A stretch of 19,410 nt of DNA from Treponema sp. (GTDB lineage Bacteria > Spirochaetota > Spirochaetia > Treponematales > Breznakiellaceae): the NCBI GenBank assembly GCA_031271075.1, contig JAISWN010000180.1:1-19410 (forward strand), given 5' to 3'. The position numbers were made by a program, and so were the translations under genes. Shown one piece after another: positions 6,199 to 14,411 of this stretch. The notes under the pieces were generated by a model that did not search any database, was not told where the DNA came from, and worked only from the letters and a program-made list of their open reading frames with translations. How positions within the stretch are numbered: the first letter of the stretch is position 1; each line of letters opens with the position of its first letter.

Positions 6199-8469
6199 AT
6201 GGGCGGGACGGATGCCGCCGGCACAAGCTGCCAGGAGATACTGCTTGCCGCGTGGCTCTGGAATATCGAAGATCTGGCCCGGCTTGCGGGTTGCCGTGAT
6301 TTTTTGCGTTCCCTAAAGGACAGTTTTCCGGAAGAAACCAGGCCCGGCGAGGTTATCAGAATAATCAACGGCCTCCAAAAGCCGGAAAACTACGATGAAT
6401 GGCTTGTAAGCGCCGCCTGCCGTTTAAGCGGCGGAACAGGGGGCCGTAAAACCAGGGTAAAACCGGAACAGGAAAACGCCGCGTTTTTTGACCAGGCCCT
6501 TATCCACGTTATTTCAAATCTGTCTCTTTCCGAAAACGAAAAAGGCGTCCCCGCTTACTGTTCCCTGCGCGCCGTTGACGATTATTCGTCCCTTCCTTCA
6601 ACAAACACAAGAATCGGCAAACAGGAATTCCAGCGCCTGTGGCAGGGTTTTAGCGGGGACTTTCCCGCCTTAAAAGGACGCTCCTTCCACGATTTTACGC
6701 TTGCCCTTGATACGCTTATGGAGCGGTACTTCTGGTGCCTGCCCGCCCTGCCGGATCCTGCTGGGGGTATTAGTTTCTATCAGCAGGCCAGGGTAACCGC
6801 CGCTTTTGCCGGCGCCTTGTACGGTTATCACCGGGCAAACCGGACAGAAACCCCCGGCGCGCTTAACGACGAGGAGACGCAAAAGTTTCTTTTTATTAAC
6901 GGAGATATTTCGGGAATCCAGAAGTATATATTTGACCTGAAGAAACCCTCGGAAAACGCAAAGCTCCTGCGGGCCCGCAGTTTTCAGCTCTCGATGCTCA
7001 GCGAGATTATCGCCGGGTATCTCTCGGCGCAATTCGGCGTATCCCGGGATTGTGTTATCACATCCGCGGGGGGAAAATTTCTTCTTTTGGCGCCGAATAC
7101 CGAAGAGGTCAGGGTAAAGCTAGGGGAGGAACGCCTTTTGCTTGAGCGCTACTTTCTGCGGGAATTCGCGGGAAGCCTCTGCTTTGTGCTTGCCGACGGC
7201 GTTGCCGCGGCAGGAAGGGATGTCCGCGAAGACAGGTTCCGCGGCCTGCTCAACCGGATTGGAACCGGCGCCGAACGTGCAAAACAGCGAAAGATGCAGG
7301 CGGCCCTGTCAGCGGGCGGAGCCGTATTAAACAAGCTGTACAACGATTTACAGTACAATGGGGAATGCGAATACTGCGGAACCCTGCCCAATGAAAAAGC
7401 GGGAAAGGATAGAAACCTTTGCCGGAGCTGCGCCGGCCTGGTGGAGATCGGCGGCCGCCTGCTCCATGCCAACGGAACCAGGGTAATTCTAAAAACCGAT
7501 ACGCTCGCCCCCTTTGCCGAAATGGTCAAAATCACCGGCAAAGACGACGTTTCATTCGGTTATACGGTCAATGAATACAAGGCGGGATACCCGTTGATGT
7601 TCCTGCCCTACACCGCCCCGGTACAGCATGAACAACCGGATGTTTTAAAAACGTTTAACGAAATAGCTGGTTTGTCGAGGGGCAGCGGAAAACTGGCAAT
7701 GTTCAAGGCCGATGTTGACAATCTGGGGCTTATCTTTACTTCCGCTTTGGGCGGCAACCCGTCCCTGCCCCTCTATGCCGAGTTGAGCCGCCGCCTGCAT
7801 TGTTTCTTTTCGGGCTTTCCGGCGGACTTTATCAGAAAAAATACGGAGTACCGCCAAAAGATCTATACGGTTTTTTCAGGCGGCGACGATGTATGCGTAC
7901 TGGGCGCCTGGGATACGGTGATGCGTTTCGCGCTGGATTTTAGAAATAAATTTGCGGAATTTGCCAATCATAACCCCTCTGTTACCCTTTCCGGCGGCAT
8001 CGCCCTGGCAAGCCCCTCGCTGCCGGTACGCAATATCGCCGAAGAGGCGGAAAAGGCGCTTGAGGCATCAAAAGCCCGGAGGAACAATACCGGCGATACA
8101 ATAAAAGACGGCGTTACCGTATTCGGCGTTACAGTGGACTGGAAAGAATACGGGCAAAGCCTTGCCGGCGCGGAAAAGATTCTTCAGTACCTGGACCCGA
8201 AAGCGGGAAAAGTCAGTTCCGCTGTTGTTTACCGGATGATAGATTTTGCCAACCGCGCCGGAAACGCCGGCAAAGGAATCCTGCGGGATATGCTTTGGAT
8301 GAGCAGTTACCGGTATATCATCGCCCGGAATATAAAAAGCGAACATAAAGACGCGGTCGAATTCTTTCAGGGTTTTGGAACTTCCCCTGAAGCCATGAAA
8401 AAATCGCGTATCGCGGCGAGTTTCGCGTTGTACGCAAATAGGAATTACGAGGAGGGAAACAATGCCTGA
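6199..8469 (+). CDS. cas10: Type III-A CRISPR Cas10/Csm1, HD nuclease residues lost
   Basis: This 756-residue large subunit of the Csm complex makes cyclic oligoadenylates when target RNA is bound. Visible parts are palm domain 1 (FLFINGDISGIQKYIFD, GD at 235-236), a zinc finger C390-x2-C393 and C408-x2-C411, palm domain 2 with FKADVDNLGLIF, and the intact cyclase motif SGGDD at 560-564. The N-terminal HD domain is degenerate: where the family has LLHDIGK this protein has WLWNIED (19-25), and the later AD-R-LS motif reads ACRLSGG, so single-strand DNase activity should be absent. The ATG at 6199 is chosen for its AGGGGG ribosome site; a TTG at 6154 in the upstream hairpin would add 15 residues. 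The gene is first in the operon and overlaps csm2 by eight bases. Confidence 0.95.
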   Translation: MGGTDAAGTSCQEILLAAWLWNIEDLARLAGCRDFLRSLKDSFPEETRPGEVIRIINGLQKPENYDEWLVSAACRLSGGTGGRKTRVKPEQENAAFFDQALIHVISNLSLSENEKGVPAYCSLRAVDDYSSLPSTNTRIGKQEFQRLWQGFSGDFPALKGRSFHDFTLALDTLMERYFWCLPALPDPAGGISFYQQARVTAAFAGALYGYHRANRTETPGALNDEETQKFLFINGDISGIQKYIFDLKKPSENAKLLRARSFQLSMLSEIIAGYLSAQFGVSRDCVITSAGGKFLLLAPNTEEVRVKLGEERLLLERYFLREFAGSLCFVLADGVAAAGRDVREDRFRGLLNRIGTGAERAKQRKMQAALSAGGAVLNKLYNDLQYNGECEYCGTLPNEKAGKDRNLCRSCAGLVEIGGRLLHANGTRVILKTDTLAPFAEMVKITGKDDVSFGYTVNEYKAGYPLMFLPYTAPVQHEQPDVLKTFNEIAGLSRGSGKLAMFKADVDNLGLIFTSALGGNPSLPLYAELSRRLHCFFSGFPADFIRKNTEYRQKIYTVFSGGDDVCVLGAWDTVMRFALDFRNKFAEFANHNPSVTLSGGIALASPSLPVRNIAEEAEKALEASKARRNNTGDTIKDGVTVFGVTVDWKEYGQSLAGAEKILQYLDPKAGKVSSAVVYRMIDFANRAGNAGKGILRDMLWMSSYRYIIARNIKSEHKDAVEFFQGFGTSPEAMKKSRIAASFALYANRNYEEGNNA

Positions 8470-8941
8470 CAACAGAAATTTTCAGGGAAGCCGCGGCGCT
8501 GACGGGAAACCGCCCCCGCCGCCGGTAACCATCGGTTCTTTTTACAAAGACGGAACCAAAAATCCCAAGGACGATCTTTTTGAAGAAACGGCCAGGAAAA
8601 TCGCGGAAAGCTTTTTCCGGGATAAGTATGTGTGTGTGACGAAGACCCAGATAAGGCGGCTTTTTGACGAGGTAAAAAGGTTCGTGCAGCTCCTTGACAT
8701 CTCCGAAGAGCAGTGGGAAGCGCAGAAACCTTATATACGGATGATCAGTTCAAAGGCAAGTTATTCCATTGCCCGGGCAATAGAAAAAAACCGGGACGCC
8801 GAAGGGGTGTATAAGAATTTGCGGGATTTTATCACCCAGGGTATAAAGCAGGTTCATGACGCGGATGATTTTCGCGTGTTCGCGGCCTTGTTTGAGGCGG
8901 CGTACGGTTTCTATTATGAAATAAATCATAATAAGGATTAA
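8462..8941 (+). CDS. csm2: Type III-A CRISPR small subunit Csm2
   Basis: This 159-residue, mostly helical protein is in the length range of Csm2 and sits in the canonical position between cas10 and csm3. The signature KTQIRRLFDEVKRFVQLL (residues ~60-77) matches the family's 'T-x-QIR-F-x-x' helix, and the C-terminus AALFEAAYGFYYEINH fits the last helix pair. Several Csm2 copies line the inner filament of the complex opposite Csm3 and contact the crRNA-target duplex. The first ~25 residues are proline- and glycine-rich (KPPPPPVTIGSF) and probably disordered. The ATG lies inside the last codons of cas10, so translation is coupled. Confidence 0.92.
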   Translation: MPDNRNFQGSRGADGKPPPPPVTIGSFYKDGTKNPKDDLFEETARKIAESFFRDKYVCVTKTQIRRLFDEVKRFVQLLDISEEQWEAQKPYIRMISSKASYSIARAIEKNRDAEGVYKNLRDFITQGIKQVHDADDFRVFAALFEAAYGFYYEINHNKD

Positions 8942-8952
8942 GGGGCAATTGC

Positions 8953-9636
8953 ATGAAACAAATCAGGCAGAAAATAATAAGCGGTAAAATAGTGGTAAAA
9001 ACCGGCCTCCATATCGGCGGGGGGAACGACAAAATTGAAATAGGCGGCATGGATAACCCCGTTATCAGAAACCCCCTGACCCGGGAACCCTATATTCCGG
9101 GGTCTTCGATAAAGGGAAAGATGCGTTCCCTTTTGGAGTGGAAAGAGAACAAGGTTAAGCCAAACGGAGGGGAGCCCTGTAAATGCGGGGAACCGGACTG
9201 CCCCGTCTGCCGTATTTTCGGAAGCGGGAACAGCGGCAAAAAAGAAGACCGGGAAAAAGCAAGACTGAGAGGGCCGACGCGCCTTATTGTCCGTGACGCG
9301 GAGCTTACCGATCCGTTCAAGAGGAAATTCACCGGGGGGAAAGTCCTCCTTGAGGATAAAATTGAAAACGGCATCAACCGGGTAACCGCCCTTGCAAACC
9401 CCCGGCATATAGAAAGGGTTATCCCCGGCGTGGAATTTAACTTTGAGCTGGTTTACCGGGTCATCGACATTGATGATGACGGCGGCAGGAAAGACGAGGC
9501 GTTGTTTAACTCCTTTGTGCTGGAAGGGCTTAGGCTTCTGCAAAACGACTACCTGGGCGGCGGCGGCAGCCGGGGAAACGGCAGAATCGTTTTTACCGAT
9601 CTGCGTGACGAGGGCGGTAACCCCATTACGCTGTAG
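8953..9636 (+). CDS. csm3: Type III-A CRISPR backbone RNase Csm3
   Basis: This 227-residue RAMP protein polymerises along the crRNA and cuts bound target RNA at 6-nucleotide steps. The family blocks are all present: TGLHIGGG (17-24), the active-site aspartate in IGGMDNPV (D34, equivalent to the cleavage residue of studied Csm3 proteins), IPGSSIKGKMRSLLEW (~48-63), ANPRHIERVIPG, and the glycine-rich LGGGGSRGNGRI near the end. C76-x-C78-x4-C83-x2-C86 could bind zinc and is common in Csm3. With D34 retained, target-RNA slicing should be active, which in studied systems also ends signalling by Cas10. AAGGGG lies ahead of the ATG and the gap to csm2 is 11 bases. Confidence 0.96.
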   Translation: MKQIRQKIISGKIVVKTGLHIGGGNDKIEIGGMDNPVIRNPLTREPYIPGSSIKGKMRSLLEWKENKVKPNGGEPCKCGEPDCPVCRIFGSGNSGKKEDREKARLRGPTRLIVRDAELTDPFKRKFTGGKVLLEDKIENGINRVTALANPRHIERVIPGVEFNFELVYRVIDIDDDGGRKDEALFNSFVLEGLRLLQNDYLGGGGSRGNGRIVFTDLRDEGGNPITL

Positions 9637-9644
9637 GATGTGTC

Positions 9645-10544
9645 ATGATCTTTTACCGCGTAACGATTGAATTGTGTTCGCCCCTTGTTACGCCCCTTAA
9701 AGGCGACACGATATGGGGGCATATTGTCTGGGGAATCGCAAACCACGAAGGCGACGGAGCCGTTGCCGAATTCCTGGAACAGGAAAAAAACCTCCCCGTT
9801 TTGGTGGTCTCAAGCGCTTTCCCCGCGGGAATGTTGTGCCGGCCTTTGCCGGAACCGGAGGAAAGGGAAGAAAAATTAAGCAGTGAAAGGTATTCGCAAA
9901 TAAAAAAGGACAAGAAAAAGATCTATGTGCCCGCCTCGGAATATTTTGCCGGGATCGATCCGGCGGAAGCGGCCGGCGGAACGGCCTTTAAGACCGAGAC
10001 CGTCCGGGTAACGCGCAATAAAATTGACCGCGAAACAAACACCGTTTTCGAGGGCGGTCTCTACACAAGCGGGGAAAGATGGGCCGGGACGGTTGACGGA
10101 AACGGCGCCTCCGATTGGGATCTGTATATCCTCTCCTCTCTGGAAAAGGCGCGAATCTCGCGGCTTGTCGGCTGGGCATTCGAAAACGGCTACGGCGCCG
10201 ATTCCTCCACCGGAAAGGGGAAAATCGTGGTAAAAGGCGAACCCTGTCCGGTTAGCCCCAAAAAAGGAGGAACCGGCTACATGGCCCTGGGCCCCTTCGT
10301 TTTACCGGACGAAAGCGGCGTATCAAATCTGCGGGCCGATATTTTTGTCCGTTCCGGCAAAATCGGCGGCTCATTCGCGTCCGTCCTGTCCCCCTACAAA
10401 AAACCGGTGGTTCTTTTTGACGAAGGGGCGGTGTTTTCCGCCGCCCAACCTCTGGAGTATGCCGGTATGCTGCTTACGGATATGCACGGGGAAGATAAAC
10501 GAATTTGCCAATCCGGTTTTGCCCCGGTAATACCGGTCGGGTAA
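9645..10544 (+). CDS. csm4: Type III-A CRISPR crRNA 5'-end-binding subunit Csm4
   Basis: This 299-residue protein is a two-RAMP-domain Csm4. The hallmark LKGDTIWGHIVWGI (residues ~18-31) is present, as is the glycine-rich loop GYGADSSTGKGKIV (~187-200), which contacts the crRNA 5' handle. KTETVRVTRNKIDRET (~115-130) and SFASVLSPYKKPVV fit family blocks. Csm4 anchors Cas10 at the base of the complex. The length is normal, with no signs of damage. The gene starts eight bases after csm3 with an AGGA ribosome site and ends 13 bases before csm5, keeping canonical gene order. Confidence 0.94.
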   Translation: MIFYRVTIELCSPLVTPLKGDTIWGHIVWGIANHEGDGAVAEFLEQEKNLPVLVVSSAFPAGMLCRPLPEPEEREEKLSSERYSQIKKDKKKIYVPASEYFAGIDPAEAAGGTAFKTETVRVTRNKIDRETNTVFEGGLYTSGERWAGTVDGNGASDWDLYILSSLEKARISRLVGWAFENGYGADSSTGKGKIVVKGEPCPVSPKKGGTGYMALGPFVLPDESGVSNLRADIFVRSGKIGGSFASVLSPYKKPVVLFDEGAVFSAAQPLEYAGMLLTDMHGEDKRICQSGFAPVIPVG

Positions 10545-10557
10545 AAGGAAAAGATCT

Positions 10558-11751
10558 ATGGCGAAAGAACAGTACGCCCTTACCCTTACCCCCCTTACCG
10601 GGGTGCACATAGGTACGGGCGGGGAACTTACCCCCCTGGATTATAAAATCGCGTCCAAGGTCGGCGACATTGACTTTAAAAGACCTGTTTATTGGAAATT
10701 TTCCGGCGACAGAATACTGCAAAGATTAGGCAGCGATGAAAAAAAATTAGCCGCCTTTGAAAACGCCAGCGTGAACGGAAACATGAAAGAGCTTCAGGCG
10801 TTTTTTCAAAACCACTGTACTGAAAAATCCGATACCGATTACCCCTGTGATATTACCGGGGAATTCCTAAAAACCTATAACGCCAATAAAGATAAAGATC
10901 CGTGCCAGAATGCCGCAACGGTTCTGCAAATGTACCATGCCGAAGGAACGCCGCGCCCGGTGATTCCCGGCACATCCATCAAGGGCTCAATCAGAACGGC
11001 GCTGTTGAATCATTACCTTGCGGGCTTGTCCGACAATGAATACGGCCGCCTTCAGCATGATTTTGAGAACATGAGAAATCCGGAAAAAGCGGAAGAAACG
11101 CTGCAAAAAGCGATTCTGGGTTACAGCGATGAAAGGAACGATCCTTTTCGCGCGGTATTGGTTTCGGACTGTTCCTTTAAGGCAAGCGGTACCCAACTGG
11201 TCGGCGGCCTTAAAATAGTAAAATTTAACGGACACACGGAAAGCCTTGAGGCCCTTGGCGCGCCAATTCAGGCCGAGGTGTTAAAGGGCGAATTCCTCGG
11301 CGGAAAAGCATCTTCGGAGCTGCTGATCACGATAGACGCCGATCTGCAGGCCCTGCCGTCTTTGATCGGTAAATATCCGCCAAAACGGATAAAAGCGATT
11401 TCGTTTCAGGATCTGCGCAACGCCTGTAACGATTTTTACTGGAGCTTGTTTCAGGAAGAGTTCAAAAAGAATCATTACGGGGATGTGTATGATGGTACGG
11501 AAGAAACCATCGTTAAACTGAAAAAAAGACTGGAAGAAGCGGCCGGATCAAACAACCAGTTTATCATCCGCCTGGGCAGGTGGAGCCAGGTTGAATTTGT
11601 AACCTTTGAGGAAACGTTTAGAAACCCCAGGACAAAAAAGGACGGGCGGGGCAAACCGCTTCCCTGGGGTACTACCCGCACCCTGTTTGATTACGACGGC
11701 AGGCTTGTTCCCATGGGCTGGTGCGTGCTTTCACTGAAGGGACAAGGCTAA
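10558..11751 (+). CDS. csm5: Type III-A CRISPR cap subunit Csm5
   Basis: This 397-residue RAMP protein caps the head of the Csm complex near the crRNA 3' end. It opens with LTPLTGVHIGTGGELTPLDY (residues ~9-28), a typical RAMP entry strand, and carries VIPGTSIKGSIRTALL from residue 135, the family's IPGSS-KG-R motif. LGRWSQVEFVTF and the C-terminal LFDYDGRLVPMGWCVLSL fit known Csm5 endings. In studied systems Csm5 helps recruit nucleases that trim crRNA 3' ends. AAGGA lies ahead of the ATG. Its last codons run up to AAGGAG (11751-11756), which serves the next gene. Confidence 0.93.
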   Translation: MAKEQYALTLTPLTGVHIGTGGELTPLDYKIASKVGDIDFKRPVYWKFSGDRILQRLGSDEKKLAAFENASVNGNMKELQAFFQNHCTEKSDTDYPCDITGEFLKTYNANKDKDPCQNAATVLQMYHAEGTPRPVIPGTSIKGSIRTALLNHYLAGLSDNEYGRLQHDFENMRNPEKAEETLQKAILGYSDERNDPFRAVLVSDCSFKASGTQLVGGLKIVKFNGHTESLEALGAPIQAEVLKGEFLGGKASSELLITIDADLQALPSLIGKYPPKRIKAISFQDLRNACNDFYWSLFQEEFKKNHYGDVYDGTEETIVKLKKRLEEAAGSNNQFIIRLGRWSQVEFVTFEETFRNPRTKKDGRGKPLPWGTTRTLFDYDGRLVPMGWCVLSLKGQG

Positions 11752-11762
11752 AGGAGACGGCA

Positions 11763-13034
11763 ATGAACGGATACACGTTAATTTCCTGTATCGGTACAGG
11801 AAAAGAAAAAGAAGGTGAATATGAACTTACCGCCTATCAGTTTTCTGAAGGTGTATTCGAGGCCTCTTTCTTTCTTGGCGCGCTACTCAAGTCGGGAAAA
11901 TATACGCCGATAACAGAGATTATTCTGGTTGGAACCTTAACATCCCACTGGCATCTGGTTCTTGACGACTTGATTCGCATTAATAAGGCAGAGGAATACA
12001 CGAAACTTCGCCTGAAAATTGCCGTTGAAACCCGGTCGCCCCAGGGCATTTCGGAAGAGACGCTGGACAAACTGGGTGAAGTTTTATCGGCCGAATACGG
12101 AATAACCTTTTCAATAATAGCCCATACGTCCGATATAGACAACTCAACAGTGCCCGAAATTTTTCCTTTTTACAATGAGTTGATCTCAAAGATAGAGCCT
12201 GATACTAATATACTGCTTGATATTACCCACGCTTTCAGATCGATACCTCTGTTAATATATCAGGCGCTCCAATTCGGGTTTGCGGGACAAAGCCGCCGGA
12301 AAGTAGAGTTGGTCTATGGAGATTTTAAAAAGGGCAGGCCTTCCGTGGCGCGGGATCTGTCGGAATATTGGCGGCTTGCGGCGCTGACCGAGGCGAAAAA
12401 TTTATTCGCGAACCGGCTTGACGGTAAATTACTTGCCGAGTTGCTGGAAAAAGAATGGCCAAAAGGCAGCGAAATAATTTCCGATTTTAGTACGATTGTA
12501 GAATGTAACTTTTCGCATGAGATACCAAAATGGATACGGAAGGCAAAACAGTTACCGTATAAAGAGGATATCCCTCTGCCGGTTCAGGAACTCCGTGAAA
12601 TAATCATGGAAATAATCACCGTGCTTGATAAGCCTTATACAAGCGAAGCCCTCCTGGCCTATGCGCGTTTTTTGGAAACCAAGGCCCTTTATGTACAGTC
12701 CATCATAACCTTGCAGGCGGCCCTGGAAACAAGGGCGGTAGAGGCGTATGGTACATCCGATGAAATAGGGTACTATGATCCGTTTCAAAAGAAGTACCGT
12801 GAAATATATCTGGATGAACTGAGAAAGCTGGGTGTATATTCCCAAATGTTTGATATACGGGATATGAGGAGCAAGATCGCCCATGGCGGGACAAGGGACA
12901 ATGATAGAAAGGGAAGGGGTACTCCCCCGAAGCCCAATTTGACGGCAATACGTAAAATTCTTGATCGGAGCAGGGAATCGGTGGATGTTTTTTTTAACAA
13001 TGTAAAGCCAAAGCCGGGAACAGAATTGTACTGA
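11763..13034 (+). CDS. csx1: CARF-HEPN RNase of the Csx1/DxTHG family, cyclic-oligoadenylate receptor
   Basis: This 423-residue protein has an N-terminal CARF-type nucleotide-sensing domain and a C-terminal HEPN RNase domain. YTLISCIGTG and EIILVGTLTSHWHLVL form the first Rossmann strands, and LLDITHAFRSIPLLIYQAL (D153-I-T-H156) is the DxTH motif that names this group. The HEPN active site is R369-S-K-I-A-H374 (R-x4-H). On binding cyclic oligoadenylate made by Cas10, such proteins degrade RNA non-specifically, slowing growth or killing infected cells. The ATG at 11763 is preferred over one at 11721 because AAGGAG precedes it at the right distance and CARF proteins begin right at the first strand. 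Csx1-type is my best label; which oligoadenylate it binds is not visible. Confidence 0.88.
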   Translation: MNGYTLISCIGTGKEKEGEYELTAYQFSEGVFEASFFLGALLKSGKYTPITEIILVGTLTSHWHLVLDDLIRINKAEEYTKLRLKIAVETRSPQGISEETLDKLGEVLSAEYGITFSIIAHTSDIDNSTVPEIFPFYNELISKIEPDTNILLDITHAFRSIPLLIYQALQFGFAGQSRRKVELVYGDFKKGRPSVARDLSEYWRLAALTEAKNLFANRLDGKLLAELLEKEWPKGSEIISDFSTIVECNFSHEIPKWIRKAKQLPYKEDIPLPVQELREIIMEIITVLDKPYTSEALLAYARFLETKALYVQSIITLQAALETRAVEAYGTSDEIGYYDPFQKKYREIYLDELRKLGVYSQMFDIRDMRSKIAHGGTRDNDRKGRGTPPKPNLTAIRKILDRSRESVDVFFNNVKPKPGTELY

Positions 13035-13129
13035 GTTCCGCGTTTCCATATCAGGGGATCTGCTAAATGAACGCAAAAAATGTTAATTCCGCCCCCTGCC
13101 GTTCCTATACCTATTTTGGGGTATTAAAG

Positions 13130-13795
13130 ATGAAACTTATAATCTCCGGGTCTCCGCTTCAGCCGGTTAGCGCGCTGCGTTACCCCGTCGAGGGGAACCG
13201 GACAATCGAATACGAAGGGGAAGTCCGCTTCCCGGTAAACGCTGTCCTGGCCAAAACGATGAAGAAGGATGAGACGGGAGAGTTCCTGCATTATTTTATG
13301 CGCTCGGTAAAATACAAGGTACAGGAGGCAAGAACAAGGGAAATCCGGGAGGACGATGAATCGGTACCATTTGACGGTACTGCCGAAGACGATGGTTCTC
13401 CTGCCGGTAGAGAAGCGTCAAAATTGCCGGGCCCTGATGAAGAAACTGATTCCCTTATGGAGCTGGAAACGCTTTTTGACGCGATAGAAAAAGAATTCCG
13501 CAAAAAGCAGGATCGTGTAAGGCCGTACCTAAGCGCGCTGATAAGCGTCAGATTGTATGACGCAATAAAGCAATTTGGATTCAGAAAGCGGTATACTTTT
13601 ATGAATATGCCGATAATCAGGGACGCCATGAAAAACCGCGGGCGGGTTCCTTCGCAAAAAGAGACAGCCGCTCTTTTTAACCGGTTGGAAGAGGATGCAA
13701 GCCGGGCAATAAATACTTTTTTTACCAGGTTACAACAGGATCCCGCCGTCAAAAAGCTGGCTATATCCAAAAAGATAAACCCATGCGGCACATAA
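13130..13795 (+). CDS. Unrecognised protein in the CRISPR signalling cassette, possible CARF-start/sigma-like fusion
   Basis: This 221-residue protein is not recognised. Residues 1-48, especially RYPVEGNRTIEYEGEVRFP and VNAVLAKTMKKDE, resemble the opening of CARF-domain CRISPR proteins, but the expected second strand (typically VKVI-like) is replaced by TGEFLHYFMRSVKYKV. Then come an acidic, probably flexible stretch (residues ~66-105), a helical segment LFDAIEKEFRKKQDRVRPYLSALISVRLYDAIKQF, and VPSQKETAALFNRLEEDASRAI (173-194), which looks like a helix-turn-helix. The overall plan recalls sigma-70-type factors, tentatively. I prefer the ATG at 13130, where CARF-like residues start; one at 13067 would add 21 residues and also has a G-rich upstream site. 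Its end overlaps csx20 by 13 bases, so it belongs to the cassette. Confidence 0.7.
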   Translation: MKLIISGSPLQPVSALRYPVEGNRTIEYEGEVRFPVNAVLAKTMKKDETGEFLHYFMRSVKYKVQEARTREIREDDESVPFDGTAEDDGSPAGREASKLPGPDEETDSLMELETLFDAIEKEFRKKQDRVRPYLSALISVRLYDAIKQFGFRKRYTFMNMPIIRDAMKNRGRVPSQKETAALFNRLEEDASRAINTFFTRLQQDPAVKKLAISKKINPCGT

Positions 13796-14193
13796 ACGCC
13801 TACTGCCTTTTGAATCACCCGCTTACCGCCAATCAGATAGCGGAGCTTGAAAGCCGTTTTGGTGTGGAGCGTGTTGTCTATCCCGGGCCGGAGCTGGGCG
13901 CGGCGTGGGGCAAGGTTCCCGCCGAAAAGACCCTGCCTGCCGCGTACCTGCTCCCCTTTGTCCGCTGGCTTTCAGCCCTAAAGAAGGGCGATGTTGTTAT
14001 CCTGCAAGGCGAAGCCGGCGCTACGTTTGCCCTGGTGGATTTTGTTCTGGCACGGGGTTTTACCGCCCTGCACTCGGTAACACGGAGAGTTGCCCGTGAA
14101 AGCCGCGAAGGAGAAAAAGTTTTCCGATCCCATGTCTTCGAGCATGTCTGCTTCAGACGATACGCCGGCCTGGCCCCCTTCCCGCCTCCCTGA
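13783..14193 (+). CDS. csx20: Csx20-type ring nuclease (predicted)
   Basis: This 136-residue protein matches my recollection of the Csx20 family: INAYCLLNHPLTANQIAELESRFGV at the start ('LLNH-LT-Q' opening), VVYPGPELGAAWGKVPAE, GDVVILQGEAGATFALVDFVLARG in the middle, and the ending FRSHVFEHVCFRRYAG. Small proteins of this group are CARF-related and are proposed to cleave cyclic tetra-adenylate, shutting off type III immunity after infection is cleared. Position at the end of a Cas10/CARF-RNase operon fits. The start overlaps the preceding gene by 13 bases with no ribosome site, so it should be translated by coupling. The C-terminal tail LAPFPPP may be an added extension. Catalytic residues are not assigned. 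Confidence 0.8.
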   Translation: MRHINAYCLLNHPLTANQIAELESRFGVERVVYPGPELGAAWGKVPAEKTLPAAYLLPFVRWLSALKKGDVVILQGEAGATFALVDFVLARGFTALHSVTRRVARESREGEKVFRSHVFEHVCFRRYAGLAPFPPP

Positions 14194-14264
14194 AACGCGC
14201 CATCTTGCGGCCCTCCCATCAAAAATCAACCAACCCCGCCGCAGAGCTGCTAAACTTGACCCAC

Positions 14265-14400
14265 ATGGCGTCACGAAAGCTCGTGAAAAAACCCCGCGCC
14301 AAGCTGCGGGGGCACTATGAATACTAGGGGGATGCCTCTCAACTATGGAAGCATGGAGTTATTCTACGGGCAGGTGAAACGGATTGCGTTTATCCTGCTA
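14265..14400 (+). pseudogene. Group II intron reverse transcriptase/maturase, decayed C-terminal fragment
   Basis: Frame one reads KKPRAKLRGHYEY and then a stop at 14325. After a one-base shift the next frame reads GMPLNYGSMELFYGQVKRIAFILL (14329-14400). Joined, they match the maturase-region pattern of group II intron proteins, KLRGHY-YYG---N--S---Y---VK---F--L. The front, 14272-14288 (CACGAAAGCTCGTGAAA), matches the 5' start of the intron-like sequence at 18359-18375, so this may be an internally deleted intron with its two ends joined. It stops 12 bases before the gpmI stop codon. An imperfect hairpin at 14370-14398 might end gpmI transcripts. Confidence 0.65.
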
Positions 14401-14411
14401 CACAGTACACC

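Noticed and set aside
13067..13129. ATG adding 21 residues to the unknown CRISPR-cassette protein
   Set aside because: The added residues look unstructured and the recognisable CARF-like start is at 13130; kept only as an alternative start.
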